From positions 1,364,001 through 1,428,000 of the forward strand of contig NZ_FTPR01000001.1 in the NCBI RefSeq assembly GCF_900156505.1: 64,000 nucleotides of DNA, in the 5' to 3' direction. Position numbers and translations under genes: made by a program. The notes below the pieces were generated by a model, which was not told the origin of the DNA, made no database searches, and was given only the letters and a program-made list of their open reading frames with translations. This DNA is from Yoonia rosea (GTDB taxonomy: Bacteria; Pseudomonadota; Alphaproteobacteria; Rhodobacterales; Rhodobacteraceae). Below, in pieces: positions 1 to 7,888 of the stretch (positions within the stretch are counted from its first letter, which is position 1; each line of letters begins with the position of its first letter).

Positions 1-168
1 GTGATGCTTCTGGAGCAAGAAGAGCTGATCGGTGGCGGTGTAGGTCTTGGCCTGCGCGAAAGCGATGGTGAGCTGCGCGACAAATTCAACGCAGCGATTG
101 CGTCTATGAAAGCAGACGGCACGTTGAACGCATTGATCGCGGAATGGGGTGTGGGCGAGCAGTTCTAA
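1..168 (+). CDS. C-terminal end of an amino-acid ABC transporter substrate-binding protein (partial)
   Basis: Frame 1 is open from the window edge to a TAA and encodes 55 residues. The segment reads like the last helix and tail of a periplasmic amino-acid-binding protein of the HisJ/LAO type, with a 'GLRESDGELRDKFNAAI' helix and an 'LIAEWG' ending; that tail pattern is typical of this family. It would capture an amino acid or polyamine-related solute for the permeases at 1419-3109. A reversed oxidoreductase gene lies between them. The upstream part, and probably the ATPase gene, are outside the window. Confidence 0.75.
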   Translation: MMLLEQEELIGGGVGLGLRESDGELRDKFNAAIASMKADGTLNALIAEWGVGEQF

Positions 169-191
169 GCTGCCTGACAATACACCGCAAA

Positions 192-217
192 GGGTCGCCA
201 GTTTGGCGGCCCTTTTT
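192..217 (+). terminator. Rho-independent terminator after the binding-protein gene
   Basis: An 8-bp stem (gggtcgcc / ggcggccc, one G-U pair) with a 5-nt loop is followed by five T. It starts 24 bp after the stop of the binding-protein gene, and the reverse-strand oxidoreductase ends just beyond it, so it separates convergent genes. Confidence 0.7.
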
Positions 218-220
218 CGT

Positions 221-1303
221 TCAGCCTTTGGCAAACCGTTGCGGACGGTAAGGCGCGATCATCGCCGCATCCGCATTATCCAGACGACCCGCAATATCCC
301 CTGCAATCAGCTCTGCGATAATCGGCCCAAGCGTGATGCCGGAATGCAGCACAGCGACATAAACCCCCTCGGCCACTGATCCCACGACGGGCAAGCCATC
401 CTGCGGCACAGGGCGCTCTGCGCGGATAACCTCGGCCCAGCGTGCATCAGCCAATCCATCGCAGAGACCGCAGAGCCGCCCCATCGCAGCATCGGCGGCA
501 TCATCCGGCATCTGCGACAAATCCTCTTTATCATCGCCTTGGTGTCCGACCGAAACAGGCATCAAGATTTGCCCCGAGGGTTCCTGCCTGATCTCGCCAT
601 CGGGTGTTGCCAGAATATGCTGCAAAAGCTTCTCTTGCCGGTTAGTGCGCAGGATATAGGCGGGGCGCGGCACGAGCGGGATCGTGCAATCAATGCTCTG
701 CGCCAGCGCGGCCGTGCCGGTCCCGGCAGCGATGATCACCTGATCGGCTGCGATCACGCCCTGCGCTGTCGCAACCCCGACCCCACGCCCGTTGCGCAGC
801 GCGATCCCTGTGACCGCCACATTGCTGACCACCCGTGCGCCCGCATCCTGCGCTGCAGCCAGAAATGCCCTTGCCAGATCACCCGAAGAGGCCGCCCCCT
901 CGCTGGGGAAGAAAAGCGCCTGTTTGGGGACGGCTTTCAGTGCCGGTTCGCGCGCGGACACCGCCGGCCCGCTTAAGAATTCCACAGGGTACTCAAATCC
1001 GCGCAACTGCGCGTATGTCTTTCCCATCGCGGCCTCGGACATGTCCCAGCAAAGACATCCCTGCCAGACGACGGGGGCCGCGACGTCTTGCATGACGCGG
1101 TGCCATGCCTGAATACCTGCCGCGCGAAGATGATGATGGTCGTCGTTCAGATAAAAGCTCGCGTTGATCCAGCCAAATGCGGCATTTGTCGCGTCCGGTG
1201 CGCCGCTGGAGACAACCGTAACGCGTGACCCCCTGCGCGCAAGTTGCAGCGCCGTCGCCGCCCCGATGATACCGGCGCCCACAATAACGACAGACTGTTC
1301 CAT
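221..1303 (-). CDS. FAD-dependent amine/amino-acid oxidoreductase (DAO family)
   Basis: A 360-residue flavoenzyme of the D-amino-acid oxidase/glycine oxidase (DAO) fold. The dinucleotide-binding GAGIIG sits at residues 9-14, and the C-terminal 'GLPVVGS...HSGITLGP' stretch is the usual FAD-contacting end of the family. The start at 1303 is preferred over the upstream ATG at 1327 because GGAGA lies 8 nt before it and the Rossmann strand then begins at once. It is divergent from the permease gene at 1419. The substrate is probably an amino acid or secondary amine brought in by the neighbouring transporter; the sequence does not say which. No signal peptide, so cytoplasmic. Confidence 0.8.
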   Translation of the reverse strand: MEQSVVIVGAGIIGAATALQLARRGSRVTVVSSGAPDATNAAFGWINASFYLNDDHHHLRAAGIQAWHRVMQDVAAPVVWQGCLCWDMSEAAMGKTYAQLRGFEYPVEFLSGPAVSAREPALKAVPKQALFFPSEGAASSGDLARAFLAAAQDAGARVVSNVAVTGIALRNGRGVGVATAQGVIAADQVIIAAGTGTAALAQSIDCTIPLVPRPAYILRTNRQEKLLQHILATPDGEIRQEPSGQILMPVSVGHQGDDKEDLSQMPDDAADAAMGRLCGLCDGLADARWAEVIRAERPVPQDGLPVVGSVAEGVYVAVLHSGITLGPIIAELIAGDIAGRLDNADAAMIAPYRPQRFAKG

Positions 1304-1418
1304 TTTTAGCATCTCCTGCTGTCGCAAACCTGCATTGCGCCGCGTAAATACCCGCTGCGCGTTGACTTAACGCGGCAATTGTTGGACGGATTAACAACCC
1401 AACGCAATAAGACGATTG

Positions 1419-2303
1419 ATGTTCAGTTACTGTACGGATCCGGCCACCCTTGAAGGCTTCCAATGGCTTAGCTGCTACCTGACGACAGGAAAGCACATGT
1501 CCATGTACTACGCCTTTGGCACGGTGCTGTTGCTGCTTGCGATCACGGCCCCCACAGCGCTTGCTTTTGGTTTTGCGGGCGCGTCAGCGGCGCGCAGTAC
1601 TGTAGCCCCGCTGCGCTGGGTCGGCAAAACCTATATCGCCGTTGTCCGCGGGATTCCCGACATCGCGTTTTTTCTTTTCTTCGTGATCGCACTTGATCAG
1701 GCGTTCGAGTATATCCGTCACCGCATCAAATGCCCCGACTGGACCGAGCCGGTGCGCCAAGGCAACGATTTCGTTGTTTGCACCGCTGCCAAGCTGCCTT
1801 TGGGCAACGCACCACAATGGGTGCATGAAACCTATGGCTTCATGTTGGCCGTGCTGACCTTTGCCATCGTCTTTGGGGCCTTTGCCGCGAATGTGCTGTT
1901 TGGCGCAATGCGTGCCGTGCCAAAGGGTCAGTTGGAAACCGCCGAAGCCTACGGCATGAACCGTCGCCAGACCTTCTGGCGCGTGCTGGTCCCGCAAATG
2001 TGGGTCTATGCCCTGCCCGGTCTGTCAAACCTGTGGATGGTCCTGATCAAGGCCACGCCACTGCTGTTTCTGCTGGGCGTTGAGGATATCGTTTACTGGG
2101 CCCGTGAGCTGGGCGGTGCAAAGCAGCCGCAATTCACCGACTATCCGCACCCTGACTGGCGGATGTGGTATTTCGGGGCGCTGCTGGTTTTCTATCTATG
2201 TTTTACGAAAGTCTCCGAAGTCGTGCTGGACCGGATCATGGCCAAACTCACCCACGGCCAAGCCACTACTGCCGGTGAACGGCAACGCAAGGCGGCCGCA
2301 TAA
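1419..2303 (+). CDS. Amino-acid ABC transporter permease (HisM/GlnP type), first subunit
   Basis: A 294-residue inner-membrane permease. The EAA loop that contacts the ATPase is clear ('MRAVPKGQLETAEAYGMN', about residues 165-182), and several hydrophobic helices flank it. A long polar insert between the first helices (about residues 95-130) is common in polyamine/arginine-type members. The ATG at 1419 is preferred to a TTG just before it; no strong ribosome site is visible. The gene overlaps the next permease (TAATG), so the two should be translated together. It faces the FAD oxidoreductase across a 115-bp divergent gap that must hold both promoters. Confidence 0.85.
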   Translation: MFSYCTDPATLEGFQWLSCYLTTGKHMSMYYAFGTVLLLLAITAPTALAFGFAGASAARSTVAPLRWVGKTYIAVVRGIPDIAFFLFFVIALDQAFEYIRHRIKCPDWTEPVRQGNDFVVCTAAKLPLGNAPQWVHETYGFMLAVLTFAIVFGAFAANVLFGAMRAVPKGQLETAEAYGMNRRQTFWRVLVPQMWVYALPGLSNLWMVLIKATPLLFLLGVEDIVYWARELGGAKQPQFTDYPHPDWRMWYFGALLVFYLCFTKVSEVVLDRIMAKLTHGQATTAGERQRKAAA

Positions 2304-3109
2304 TGAGCTGTTGGGAAACGATCGCCGATTATGCGCTGCGCAGCCAAGGCATAGGTGAGCGCCTCTTGCCGCGCAGTGACTTTACACTCTGCCAGCAATT
2401 CACGCTGATCGGGTCGGGCATGATCTGGAACATCTACTTCGGGGTCGTGGCGCTCTGCTTTGGCTTCTTTCTGGCCACAGCCGTAGCGATGGGCAAAGCC
2501 GCGCAAAACCCGCTGTTTCGCAAGCCTGCTGAATGGTTCATTTTCATTTTCCGCGGCTCACCGCTGTTTATCCAGTTCTTCTTTGCCTATTTCGTATTTC
2601 TCAGCCTCAAGAATGTGAGCCCGTTTTTCGACCCGCTTACCTCGGCCTGGGCCGGTGCGCTGGTGGTCCTGTTCCTGAATACCGCCGCCTATTCGGGCGA
2701 GATTTTCTATGGTGCGCTGCAATCCATCCCCAAAGGCGATATCGAGGCGGCAGACGCCTACGGACTATCAGGTTGGACGCGCTTTCGCCGCGTCATCTGG
2801 CCCACCATGCTGCGGCTCGCATGGCCTGCCTATACCAACGAGGCGATTTTCCTGTTCCACGCCACGACGCTTGTGTTCTTCTCGGGCTTTCCGGCAACGC
2901 AACAACGGGGCGACGCGCTTTATTATGCCAACTACTTTGCCGACAAGACATTCAACCCGTTCGTCCCCTATCCGATCCTCGCAGGATATTTCATCATCCT
3001 GACGCTGATCGTCATCGGGCTTTTCGGCTTGGTGAATAGCCGCCTGAACCGGCATCTACCGCAGGATGCGCGCAGGAAAATCAAAGTGAGGCCACAGATT
3101 ATCCGATGA
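2303..3109 (+). CDS. Amino-acid ABC transporter permease, second subunit
   Basis: A 268-residue membrane protein, partner of the preceding permease. The EAA motif is seen as 'LQSIPKGDIEAADAYGLSG' (about residues 138-156), with the usual 'FRGSPLFIQFFF' helix start before it. It overlaps the upstream permease by one base and the downstream glutamine-synthetase-like gene by an ATGA. The tight coupling ties import to gamma-glutamylation of the imported compound. The family is polar amino acid/opine uptake; the exact solute (putrescine-like amine, arginine, other) is inferred only from the downstream enzymes. Confidence 0.85.
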   Translation: MSCWETIADYALRSQGIGERLLPRSDFTLCQQFTLIGSGMIWNIYFGVVALCFGFFLATAVAMGKAAQNPLFRKPAEWFIFIFRGSPLFIQFFFAYFVFLSLKNVSPFFDPLTSAWAGALVVLFLNTAAYSGEIFYGALQSIPKGDIEAADAYGLSGWTRFRRVIWPTMLRLAWPAYTNEAIFLFHATTLVFFSGFPATQQRGDALYYANYFADKTFNPFVPYPILAGYFIILTLIVIGLFGLVNSRLNRHLPQDARRKIKVRPQIIR

Positions 3110-4437
3110 GTTGGCTTGATGATCACCCCGAAATCCGCAACCTGCGCTGTGGCGCCGCCGATCTCAACGGCCAGCCACGTGGCAAACGCATGCCGCGCAA
3201 GTTTGCCCAGAAGCTCGAAAAAGAAGGCACGCGCTTTCCGCTGTCGGTCCTGAACCTTGATATCTGGGGCGAGGACATCGACGACAGCCCGTTGGTGTTT
3301 GAAACCGGCGATGCCGACGGTCTGCTGCTGCCGACCGAACGGGGCTATGTGCCAATGCCTTGGCTGCGCGCGCCAACGGCCATTTTGCCGCTCTGGGCGT
3401 TTCATGATGATGGTACGCCTTTCTCTGGCGATCCGCGCCATGCGCTGGCCCGTGTGTTGAACCGCTACACTGAACACGGTCTGACACCGGTCGCTGCAAC
3501 CGAGATGGAGTTCTATCTGGTCGACGACAGCGGCAAGGAAATCCAGCAGCCCAAATCGCCGCGCTCTGGCAAACGCCGTGCAGGTGCCGAGATCCTGTCC
3601 CTTCGCGCGCTTGACGCGTTCGATGAGTTCTTCAACCAGCTATATGACGCCTGCGGTGCGATGAATATCCCCGCCGAGGCCGCAATTTCCGAAGGCGGGA
3701 TCGGCCAGTTCGAGGTGAACCTTGAACATGTCCCCGATGCGCTGAAAGCTGCGGACGATGCGTGGCTTTTCAAGATGCTTGTGCGCGGCCTTGCCCGCAA
3801 TCACGGGATGGCGGCCAGTTTCATGGCCAAGCCATATGAAGACTACGCGGGCAACGGGCTACACACGCATTTTTCGGTGCAGGACAAGGATGGCAAGAAC
3901 ATCTTTGCCAACGATACGTTTGAAGGCACGCCCTTTTTGCAAAACGCGATCGCCGGCTGTCTGGCAGGCATCCCTGATCTGACACTGATCTTTGCGCCCC
4001 ATGGCAACAGCTATGAACGGCTGGTGCCGGGCGCACATGCACCGACCAGCATTTGCTGGGCCTATGACAACCGCACCGCCACTGTACGCGTGCCGGGCGG
4101 GAGCTATGGCGCGCGGCGGATCGAACATCGTCTCGCGGGTGGTGACGTGAACCCCTACCTGTTCCTCGCTGCCGTGCTGGGGTCTGCGCTGGTGGGCATC
4201 GAGGACGGCATGACACCCCCTGCCCCGATCACAGGCAACGCCTATGACCAGAAGCTGCCGCAGGTGCCCAGCACCTGGGCAGAAGCGATTGACCGGTTTG
4301 AACAAAGCACGCTTGCGCGGCGCATCTTTGATCCACAGCTGGTGGATAATCTGGTTCGTACCAAGCGACAGGAAATGCAGTATTTTGCGGAAATGTCGCC
4401 CGAAGAACAGCTCGACCATTATCTTGATCTTGTCTAA
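3106..4437 (+). CDS. Glutamine-synthetase-family ligase, PuuA-like (gamma-glutamylpolyamine synthetase)
   Basis: A 443-residue protein with a glutamine synthetase fold. The N-terminal beta-grasp part is short, and the catalytic part contains 'GNGLHTHFSV' (about 249-258) and 'NSYERLVPGAHAPTSICW' (about 304-321), the glutamate- and ATP-site segments. The next two genes are a class I amidotransferase and an FAD amine oxidase. This set matches the Puu pathway, in which PuuA joins glutamate to an amine, PuuB oxidises the product and PuuD removes glutamate. The role is therefore inferred as gamma-glutamylation of an imported amine rather than ammonia assimilation. ATGA overlap with the permease. 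Confidence 0.8.
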   Translation: MSWLDDHPEIRNLRCGAADLNGQPRGKRMPRKFAQKLEKEGTRFPLSVLNLDIWGEDIDDSPLVFETGDADGLLLPTERGYVPMPWLRAPTAILPLWAFHDDGTPFSGDPRHALARVLNRYTEHGLTPVAATEMEFYLVDDSGKEIQQPKSPRSGKRRAGAEILSLRALDAFDEFFNQLYDACGAMNIPAEAAISEGGIGQFEVNLEHVPDALKAADDAWLFKMLVRGLARNHGMAASFMAKPYEDYAGNGLHTHFSVQDKDGKNIFANDTFEGTPFLQNAIAGCLAGIPDLTLIFAPHGNSYERLVPGAHAPTSICWAYDNRTATVRVPGGSYGARRIEHRLAGGDVNPYLFLAAVLGSALVGIEDGMTPPAPITGNAYDQKLPQVPSTWAEAIDRFEQSTLARRIFDPQLVDNLVRTKRQEMQYFAEMSPEEQLDHYLDLV

Positions 4438-4470
4438 TCTTATCCCCACCTGAAGGTTAGAGGTTCACCC

Positions 4471-5154
4471 ATGAAGATCGGTATTTTGCAGACAGGCCAT
4501 GCGCCGGATGAGCTACTGCCAACGAGCGGCGATTATGACCGGCTGTTCCAGCGACTGCTGGATGGAAACGGCTTTGAGTTCACGACCTACAACGTTGTGG
4601 ATATGGAATTTCCCGCCAGCATCACCGATTGCGATGGCTGGCTGATCACAGGCTCCAAACATGGCGCCTATGAGGATCACCCCTTCATTCCTCCACTTGA
4701 GGCCTTTATCCGCGATATCTATGCCGCCGATATTCCCTTGGTAGGGATATGCTTTGGCCATCAGATCATCGCACAGGCGCTGGGTGGGAAGGTAGAGAAA
4801 TTCACCGGTGGCTGGGCCGTTGGGCACCAGACATATGATTGGAACGGCGAGACGGTTGCACTCAACGCGTGGCATCAGGATCAGGTTGTCGCCGTGCCAC
4901 AAGATGCGCAGGTGATTGCCAGCAACGATTTTTGTGCCGCGGCAGCCCTCGTTTATGGCAAGCGCGCGTTCACGACACAGCCGCACCCAGAGTTTGGTAC
5001 GGATTTCATCGCAGGTCTGGCCCAGCACCGTGGACCGGGCGTTGTGCCTGATACGCAACTGGCGGAAACGCAGGCAAATTTGGAAAAGCCCATCGACAAT
5101 GCACGGATCGCGGCACAGATCGCCAAGTTCTTCAAAGAGCGCACGGTGGCCTAA
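4471..5154 (+). CDS. Class I glutamine amidotransferase, PuuD-like gamma-glutamyl hydrolase
   Basis: A 227-residue protein with a class I glutamine amidotransferase triad: Cys94 in 'GICFGH', His172 and Glu174 in 'QPHPEF'. It stands alone with no synthase domain, as in PuuD-type hydrolases that cleave gamma-glutamyl-GABA and related amides. It lies 33 bp after the PuuA-like gene and 6 bp before the PuuB-like oxidase, which supports a gamma-glutamyl pathway. A GMP-synthase-type subunit is unlikely because no partner domain is present. Cytoplasmic. Confidence 0.8.
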   Translation: MKIGILQTGHAPDELLPTSGDYDRLFQRLLDGNGFEFTTYNVVDMEFPASITDCDGWLITGSKHGAYEDHPFIPPLEAFIRDIYAADIPLVGICFGHQIIAQALGGKVEKFTGGWAVGHQTYDWNGETVALNAWHQDQVVAVPQDAQVIASNDFCAAAALVYGKRAFTTQPHPEFGTDFIAGLAQHRGPGVVPDTQLAETQANLEKPIDNARIAAQIAKFFKERTVA

Positions 5155-5160
5155 AGCCCT

Positions 5161-6462
5161 ATGAACCCGCTCTATCGCAACGACCGCCCCGGCGAATTGC
5201 CCGATAGCTGGTATGTCGCATCAACCGATATCCCGCCCGAACGCCCCCCCCTGAAGGGCGAGGTCACAACCGACGTCTGTATTGTCGGCGCGGGCTATAC
5301 CGGTTTGTCCGCAGCCCGCCATCTGGCCTCGAAAGGGCTGGATGTCATCGTGCTTGACGCGCACCGCGTGGGCTTTGGCGCCTCGGGGCGCAATGGCGGA
5401 CAGGTGTGCAGCGGCTATGACAAAGACCAGTCCACGCTGATCAAATATGTGGGGCGCGACCATGCTAAGGCGCTCTGGCAGTTGGCAGAAGAGGCCAAGG
5501 CTGACCTGCGCGACCTCTGCGCCCAAATCCCCGAGGCGCGTTACACAGCAGGGTTGGTCCACGGCACGGTGACCGCCAAAGAGGCAGCACATGACGCGGC
5601 TGAAGTGGACCTGTTGGCGCGTGAATACGGCTATACGGACGCGCGCATGTGCGACACCGATGAAATGCGCGCACTGGTGAAATCCCCGCGCTATCATAGC
5701 GGTTTGCTCGATATGGGCGCAGGCCATATCCACCCGCTGCGCTATGCTCTGGGCTTGGCACGGTTGGCCGAGGCGGCGGGAGCGCGGATTTACGAACGCT
5801 CCGAGGTGCATCAGATCACCAAGGGCGACCCAGCGATAATCGCCACGAACAAAGCCCGCATCAAAGCCCGCCATGTGATCCTTGCGGGCAATGGCTATCT
5901 GCCCAATCTGGAACGCAAGGTGGCCGCGCGGGTGATGCCTTTGAACAGCTTTATCAGTGCCACCGAACCGCTGGGCGACCGTGCGGCAGAGATCATGGGT
6001 CAGGATATGGCTGTCAATGACAGCCAATTCGTGGTGAATTATTTCCGCCTGTCCGAAGACGGACGACTACTTTTCGGCGGGCGTCCAAGCTATTCTCTGG
6101 GCTTTCCCGAAGGCATCGCCTCACTCATGCAAAAACGTATTGCCAACATCTTCCCGCAACTTAGCGGCGTGAAGGTCGATTATGCATGGGGTGGCACTTT
6201 GGGCGTCACGATCCCGCGTATGCCTGCGGTAATCCGCGTCGCACCGAATATCCTATCTGCGGGCGGCTATTCGGGCCACGGCGTGGCGCTGTCGGGGCTT
6301 GCAGGCAAGGTCATGGCCGAAGCCGTCGCAGGCCAAGCGGGCCGGTTTGACACGCTGGCGGATATCAACGTGCCGCCGTTCCCGGGCGGCACCGCATTCC
6401 GCGCACCCCTTCTGGCACTGGCCATGACATGGTATTCCATGCGTGACCGTTTGGGGATCTGA
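5161..6462 (+). CDS. FAD-dependent oxidoreductase, PuuB-like gamma-glutamylamine oxidase
   Basis: A 433-residue DAO-family flavoenzyme. The FAD-binding 'IVGAGYTGLSAARHL' lies at about residues 41-55, followed by 'FGASGRNGGQVCSGY' (about 73-87), a signature of PuuB and related amine oxidases. It would oxidise the gamma-glutamylated amine to the aldehyde and release ammonia. It starts 6 bp after the amidotransferase stop and is the last gene of the operon. No aldehyde dehydrogenase (PuuC) is present downstream, so that step must be encoded elsewhere. Confidence 0.8.
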   Translation: MNPLYRNDRPGELPDSWYVASTDIPPERPPLKGEVTTDVCIVGAGYTGLSAARHLASKGLDVIVLDAHRVGFGASGRNGGQVCSGYDKDQSTLIKYVGRDHAKALWQLAEEAKADLRDLCAQIPEARYTAGLVHGTVTAKEAAHDAAEVDLLAREYGYTDARMCDTDEMRALVKSPRYHSGLLDMGAGHIHPLRYALGLARLAEAAGARIYERSEVHQITKGDPAIIATNKARIKARHVILAGNGYLPNLERKVAARVMPLNSFISATEPLGDRAAEIMGQDMAVNDSQFVVNYFRLSEDGRLLFGGRPSYSLGFPEGIASLMQKRIANIFPQLSGVKVDYAWGGTLGVTIPRMPAVIRVAPNILSAGGYSGHGVALSGLAGKVMAEAVAGQAGRFDTLADINVPPFPGGTAFRAPLLALAMTWYSMRDRLGI

Positions 6463-6585
6463 CCCTAGGTTGTATTGACGACTCGGCCCTGCAAGACCTG
6501 CATCGCTTGCGCGGAGGGATGCACCGGTACAAATACGTGGTGAAGATAGAGAGCGGCCACAACAGCCGCGCTCGCTCAAGTCGGG

Positions 6586-7134
6586 CTATTTGCCCAGCTT
6601 CGAAAGCTTTTCCTGCAATGCGGCAAGCTGATCTTTAATCTCGCCCAGATCGTCGCCATCTTTGCTTTCTGTGTCTTCCCGCTTGCCCGCGCCGGGGATC
6701 ATACCGCCAGTCATAGCCTTGAAAAAGGCTTCCTGCTGGGCACGCATCGCCTCAAAGCCCGGCATGCTTGCGATGGGATTGGCTTTGCCGATATTCTCCA
6801 TCGCCTTGGTCTGGCCTTCGCGCAGCATATCAAAGCTGGCTTGCAGGAACTGCGGCACAACGGATGCGGCCTGGCTTGTGTAGCTGCGCACCAGATCGGT
6901 CAGCACATCAACAGGCAACACACTTTCGCCACGGCTTTCGTGCTCTGCGATAATTTGCAACAGATATTGACGTGTCAGGTCATCGCCTGATTTCAGATCA
7001 ACGATCTGGACCTCGCGCCCCTCACGGATAAAGGCGGCGATGTCTTCGAGGGTCACATAGTCGCTGGTCTCGGTGTTGTAGAGACGGCGGCTTGCATAGC
7101 GCTTGATCAGCAGCGGCTTGTTGGTATCGGCCAA
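6586..7134 (-). CDS. phaR: Polyhydroxyalkanoate synthesis repressor PhaR
   Basis: A 182-residue protein. Residues about 8-70 are the PHB accumulation regulatory DNA-binding domain ('LIKRYASRRLYNTETSDYVT'), followed by the phasin-like segment that senses polymer ('SVLPVDVLTDLVRSY'). PhaR represses phasin and PHA genes when free and is titrated away by nascent polymer. It is transcribed after phasin on the same strand. TGC-rich palindromes upstream of phaP and between phaC and phaZ (7807-7870, 9704-9721) are the probable operators. Confidence 0.93.
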   Translation of the reverse strand: MADTNKPLLIKRYASRRLYNTETSDYVTLEDIAAFIREGREVQIVDLKSGDDLTRQYLLQIIAEHESRGESVLPVDVLTDLVRSYTSQAASVVPQFLQASFDMLREGQTKAMENIGKANPIASMPGFEAMRAQQEAFFKAMTGGMIPGAGKREDTESKDGDDLGEIKDQLAALQEKLSKLGK

Positions 7135-7210
7135 GAAACGATCCTCCCCAAAGATGTTGCGGTGCAGAGAAGCCTATGCCGCGTCTGCGCAAAAAGAAAG
7201 CAAATAGCGC

Positions 7211-7246
7211 AAAACAAAAAACGGCCCGCCTGTGCGGACCGTTCTT
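7211..7246 (-). terminator. Rho-independent terminator after the phasin gene
   Basis: Read on the reverse strand, a 10-bp stem (AACGGTCCGC / GCGGGCCGTT, one G-U pair) with a 4-nt loop is followed by TTTTTTG and more T. It lies 45 bp past the phasin stop and before phaR, so much phasin transcription should end here. It would be a natural way to make phasin far more abundant than its repressor. Confidence 0.75.
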
Positions 7247-7290
7247 TGAAAATCTAACCCTCAGGGAGGCAAGGGTGATTTTACATTCGC

Positions 7291-7743
7291 TTACTTCGCA
7301 GCAGCAGTTGCCTTCTTGGCAGCAGCTGTCACTTCGTCTGTTGCTTTCTTCGCAGCAGCAGTCATCTCTTCGGACATGTCTTTGCCAGCGGCAAGAACCA
7401 GTTCCATTGTCTGTGTCTGAACTTTTTTCGCGATTTCAGCGAAAGCAGACATGTGCTCGGCGGCAGATTCAGCAGAAGCAGATGCGAAGTCTGTCATTGC
7501 TTTTGCATAGTCAGCAGGCTCGGCCTTTGCTTTGGACATGGCTTCGATTTTTGCCAGTGTGTCTTTTGTCCATTTTGCAGACAGCTCGGCAGATTTGCCA
7601 GCAGCGTCAATTGCAACAGCGGACATTTTTTCGGCCAGGGCAGTCTGGTTCTTGAACTGCTCTTCCATTGCTTTTGTGTCGACAGGAAATGCGCCTGTCA
7701 TGTCTTTGAAGATCGCTGTGAAGTCTTGTGCTTTAGCAGCCAT
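7291..7743 (-). CDS. phaP: Phasin, PHA granule-associated protein
   Basis: A 150-residue alanine- and lysine-rich helical protein with a typical phasin middle ('QFKNQTALAEKMSAVAIDAAGKSA', seen in part at about residues 29-52) and a C-terminal tail of repeated 'AAKKAT' units resembling those that promote self-association. Phasins coat polyhydroxybutyrate granules and control their size. The gene lies between phaC and phaR on the same strand. The upstream gap holds three TGC-rich palindromes that fit PhaR control. Confidence 0.9.
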   Translation of the reverse strand: MAAKAQDFTAIFKDMTGAFPVDTKAMEEQFKNQTALAEKMSAVAIDAAGKSAELSAKWTKDTLAKIEAMSKAKAEPADYAKAMTDFASASAESAAEHMSAFAEIAKKVQTQTMELVLAAGKDMSEEMTAAAKKATDEVTAAAKKATAAAK

Positions 7744-7806
7744 TGTCGTCGCCTTTCGGTTTGTCGGTGCGGTTTATTCCGCGCTAATTCGATGACACCA
7801 ATATGC

Positions 7807-7870
7807 ATGCTGCAGTGCAGCATTTCAAGTATTTTCTCTGCACTGCAGCATATTTTTTCTGCAGCTGCAT
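7807..7870. promoter_or_regulatory. Cluster of three TGC-rich palindromes, probable PhaR operators for phaP
   Basis: Three sites are read directly: a perfect 17-bp odd palindrome at 7807-7823 (ATGCTGCA-G-TGCAGCAT), CTGC-ACT-GCAG at 7838-7848, and TGCA-GC-TGCA within 7859-7870. All lie in the 145-bp gap upstream of phaP. From memory, PhaR of Paracoccus binds CTGC-N3/4-GCAG sequences; two of the three sites match that form exactly. They are spaced about 28 and 21 bp apart, suiting several repressors side by side over the promoter. Confidence 0.75.
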
Positions 7871-7888
7871 ATTTTCGAGAAATTTGAA

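Noticed and set aside
7176..7655. 159-codon plus-strand open frame opposite phasin
   Set aside because: It is Gln/Ser/Leu-rich because it is antisense to the Ala/Lys-rich phasin codons, and it has no ribosome site or domain.
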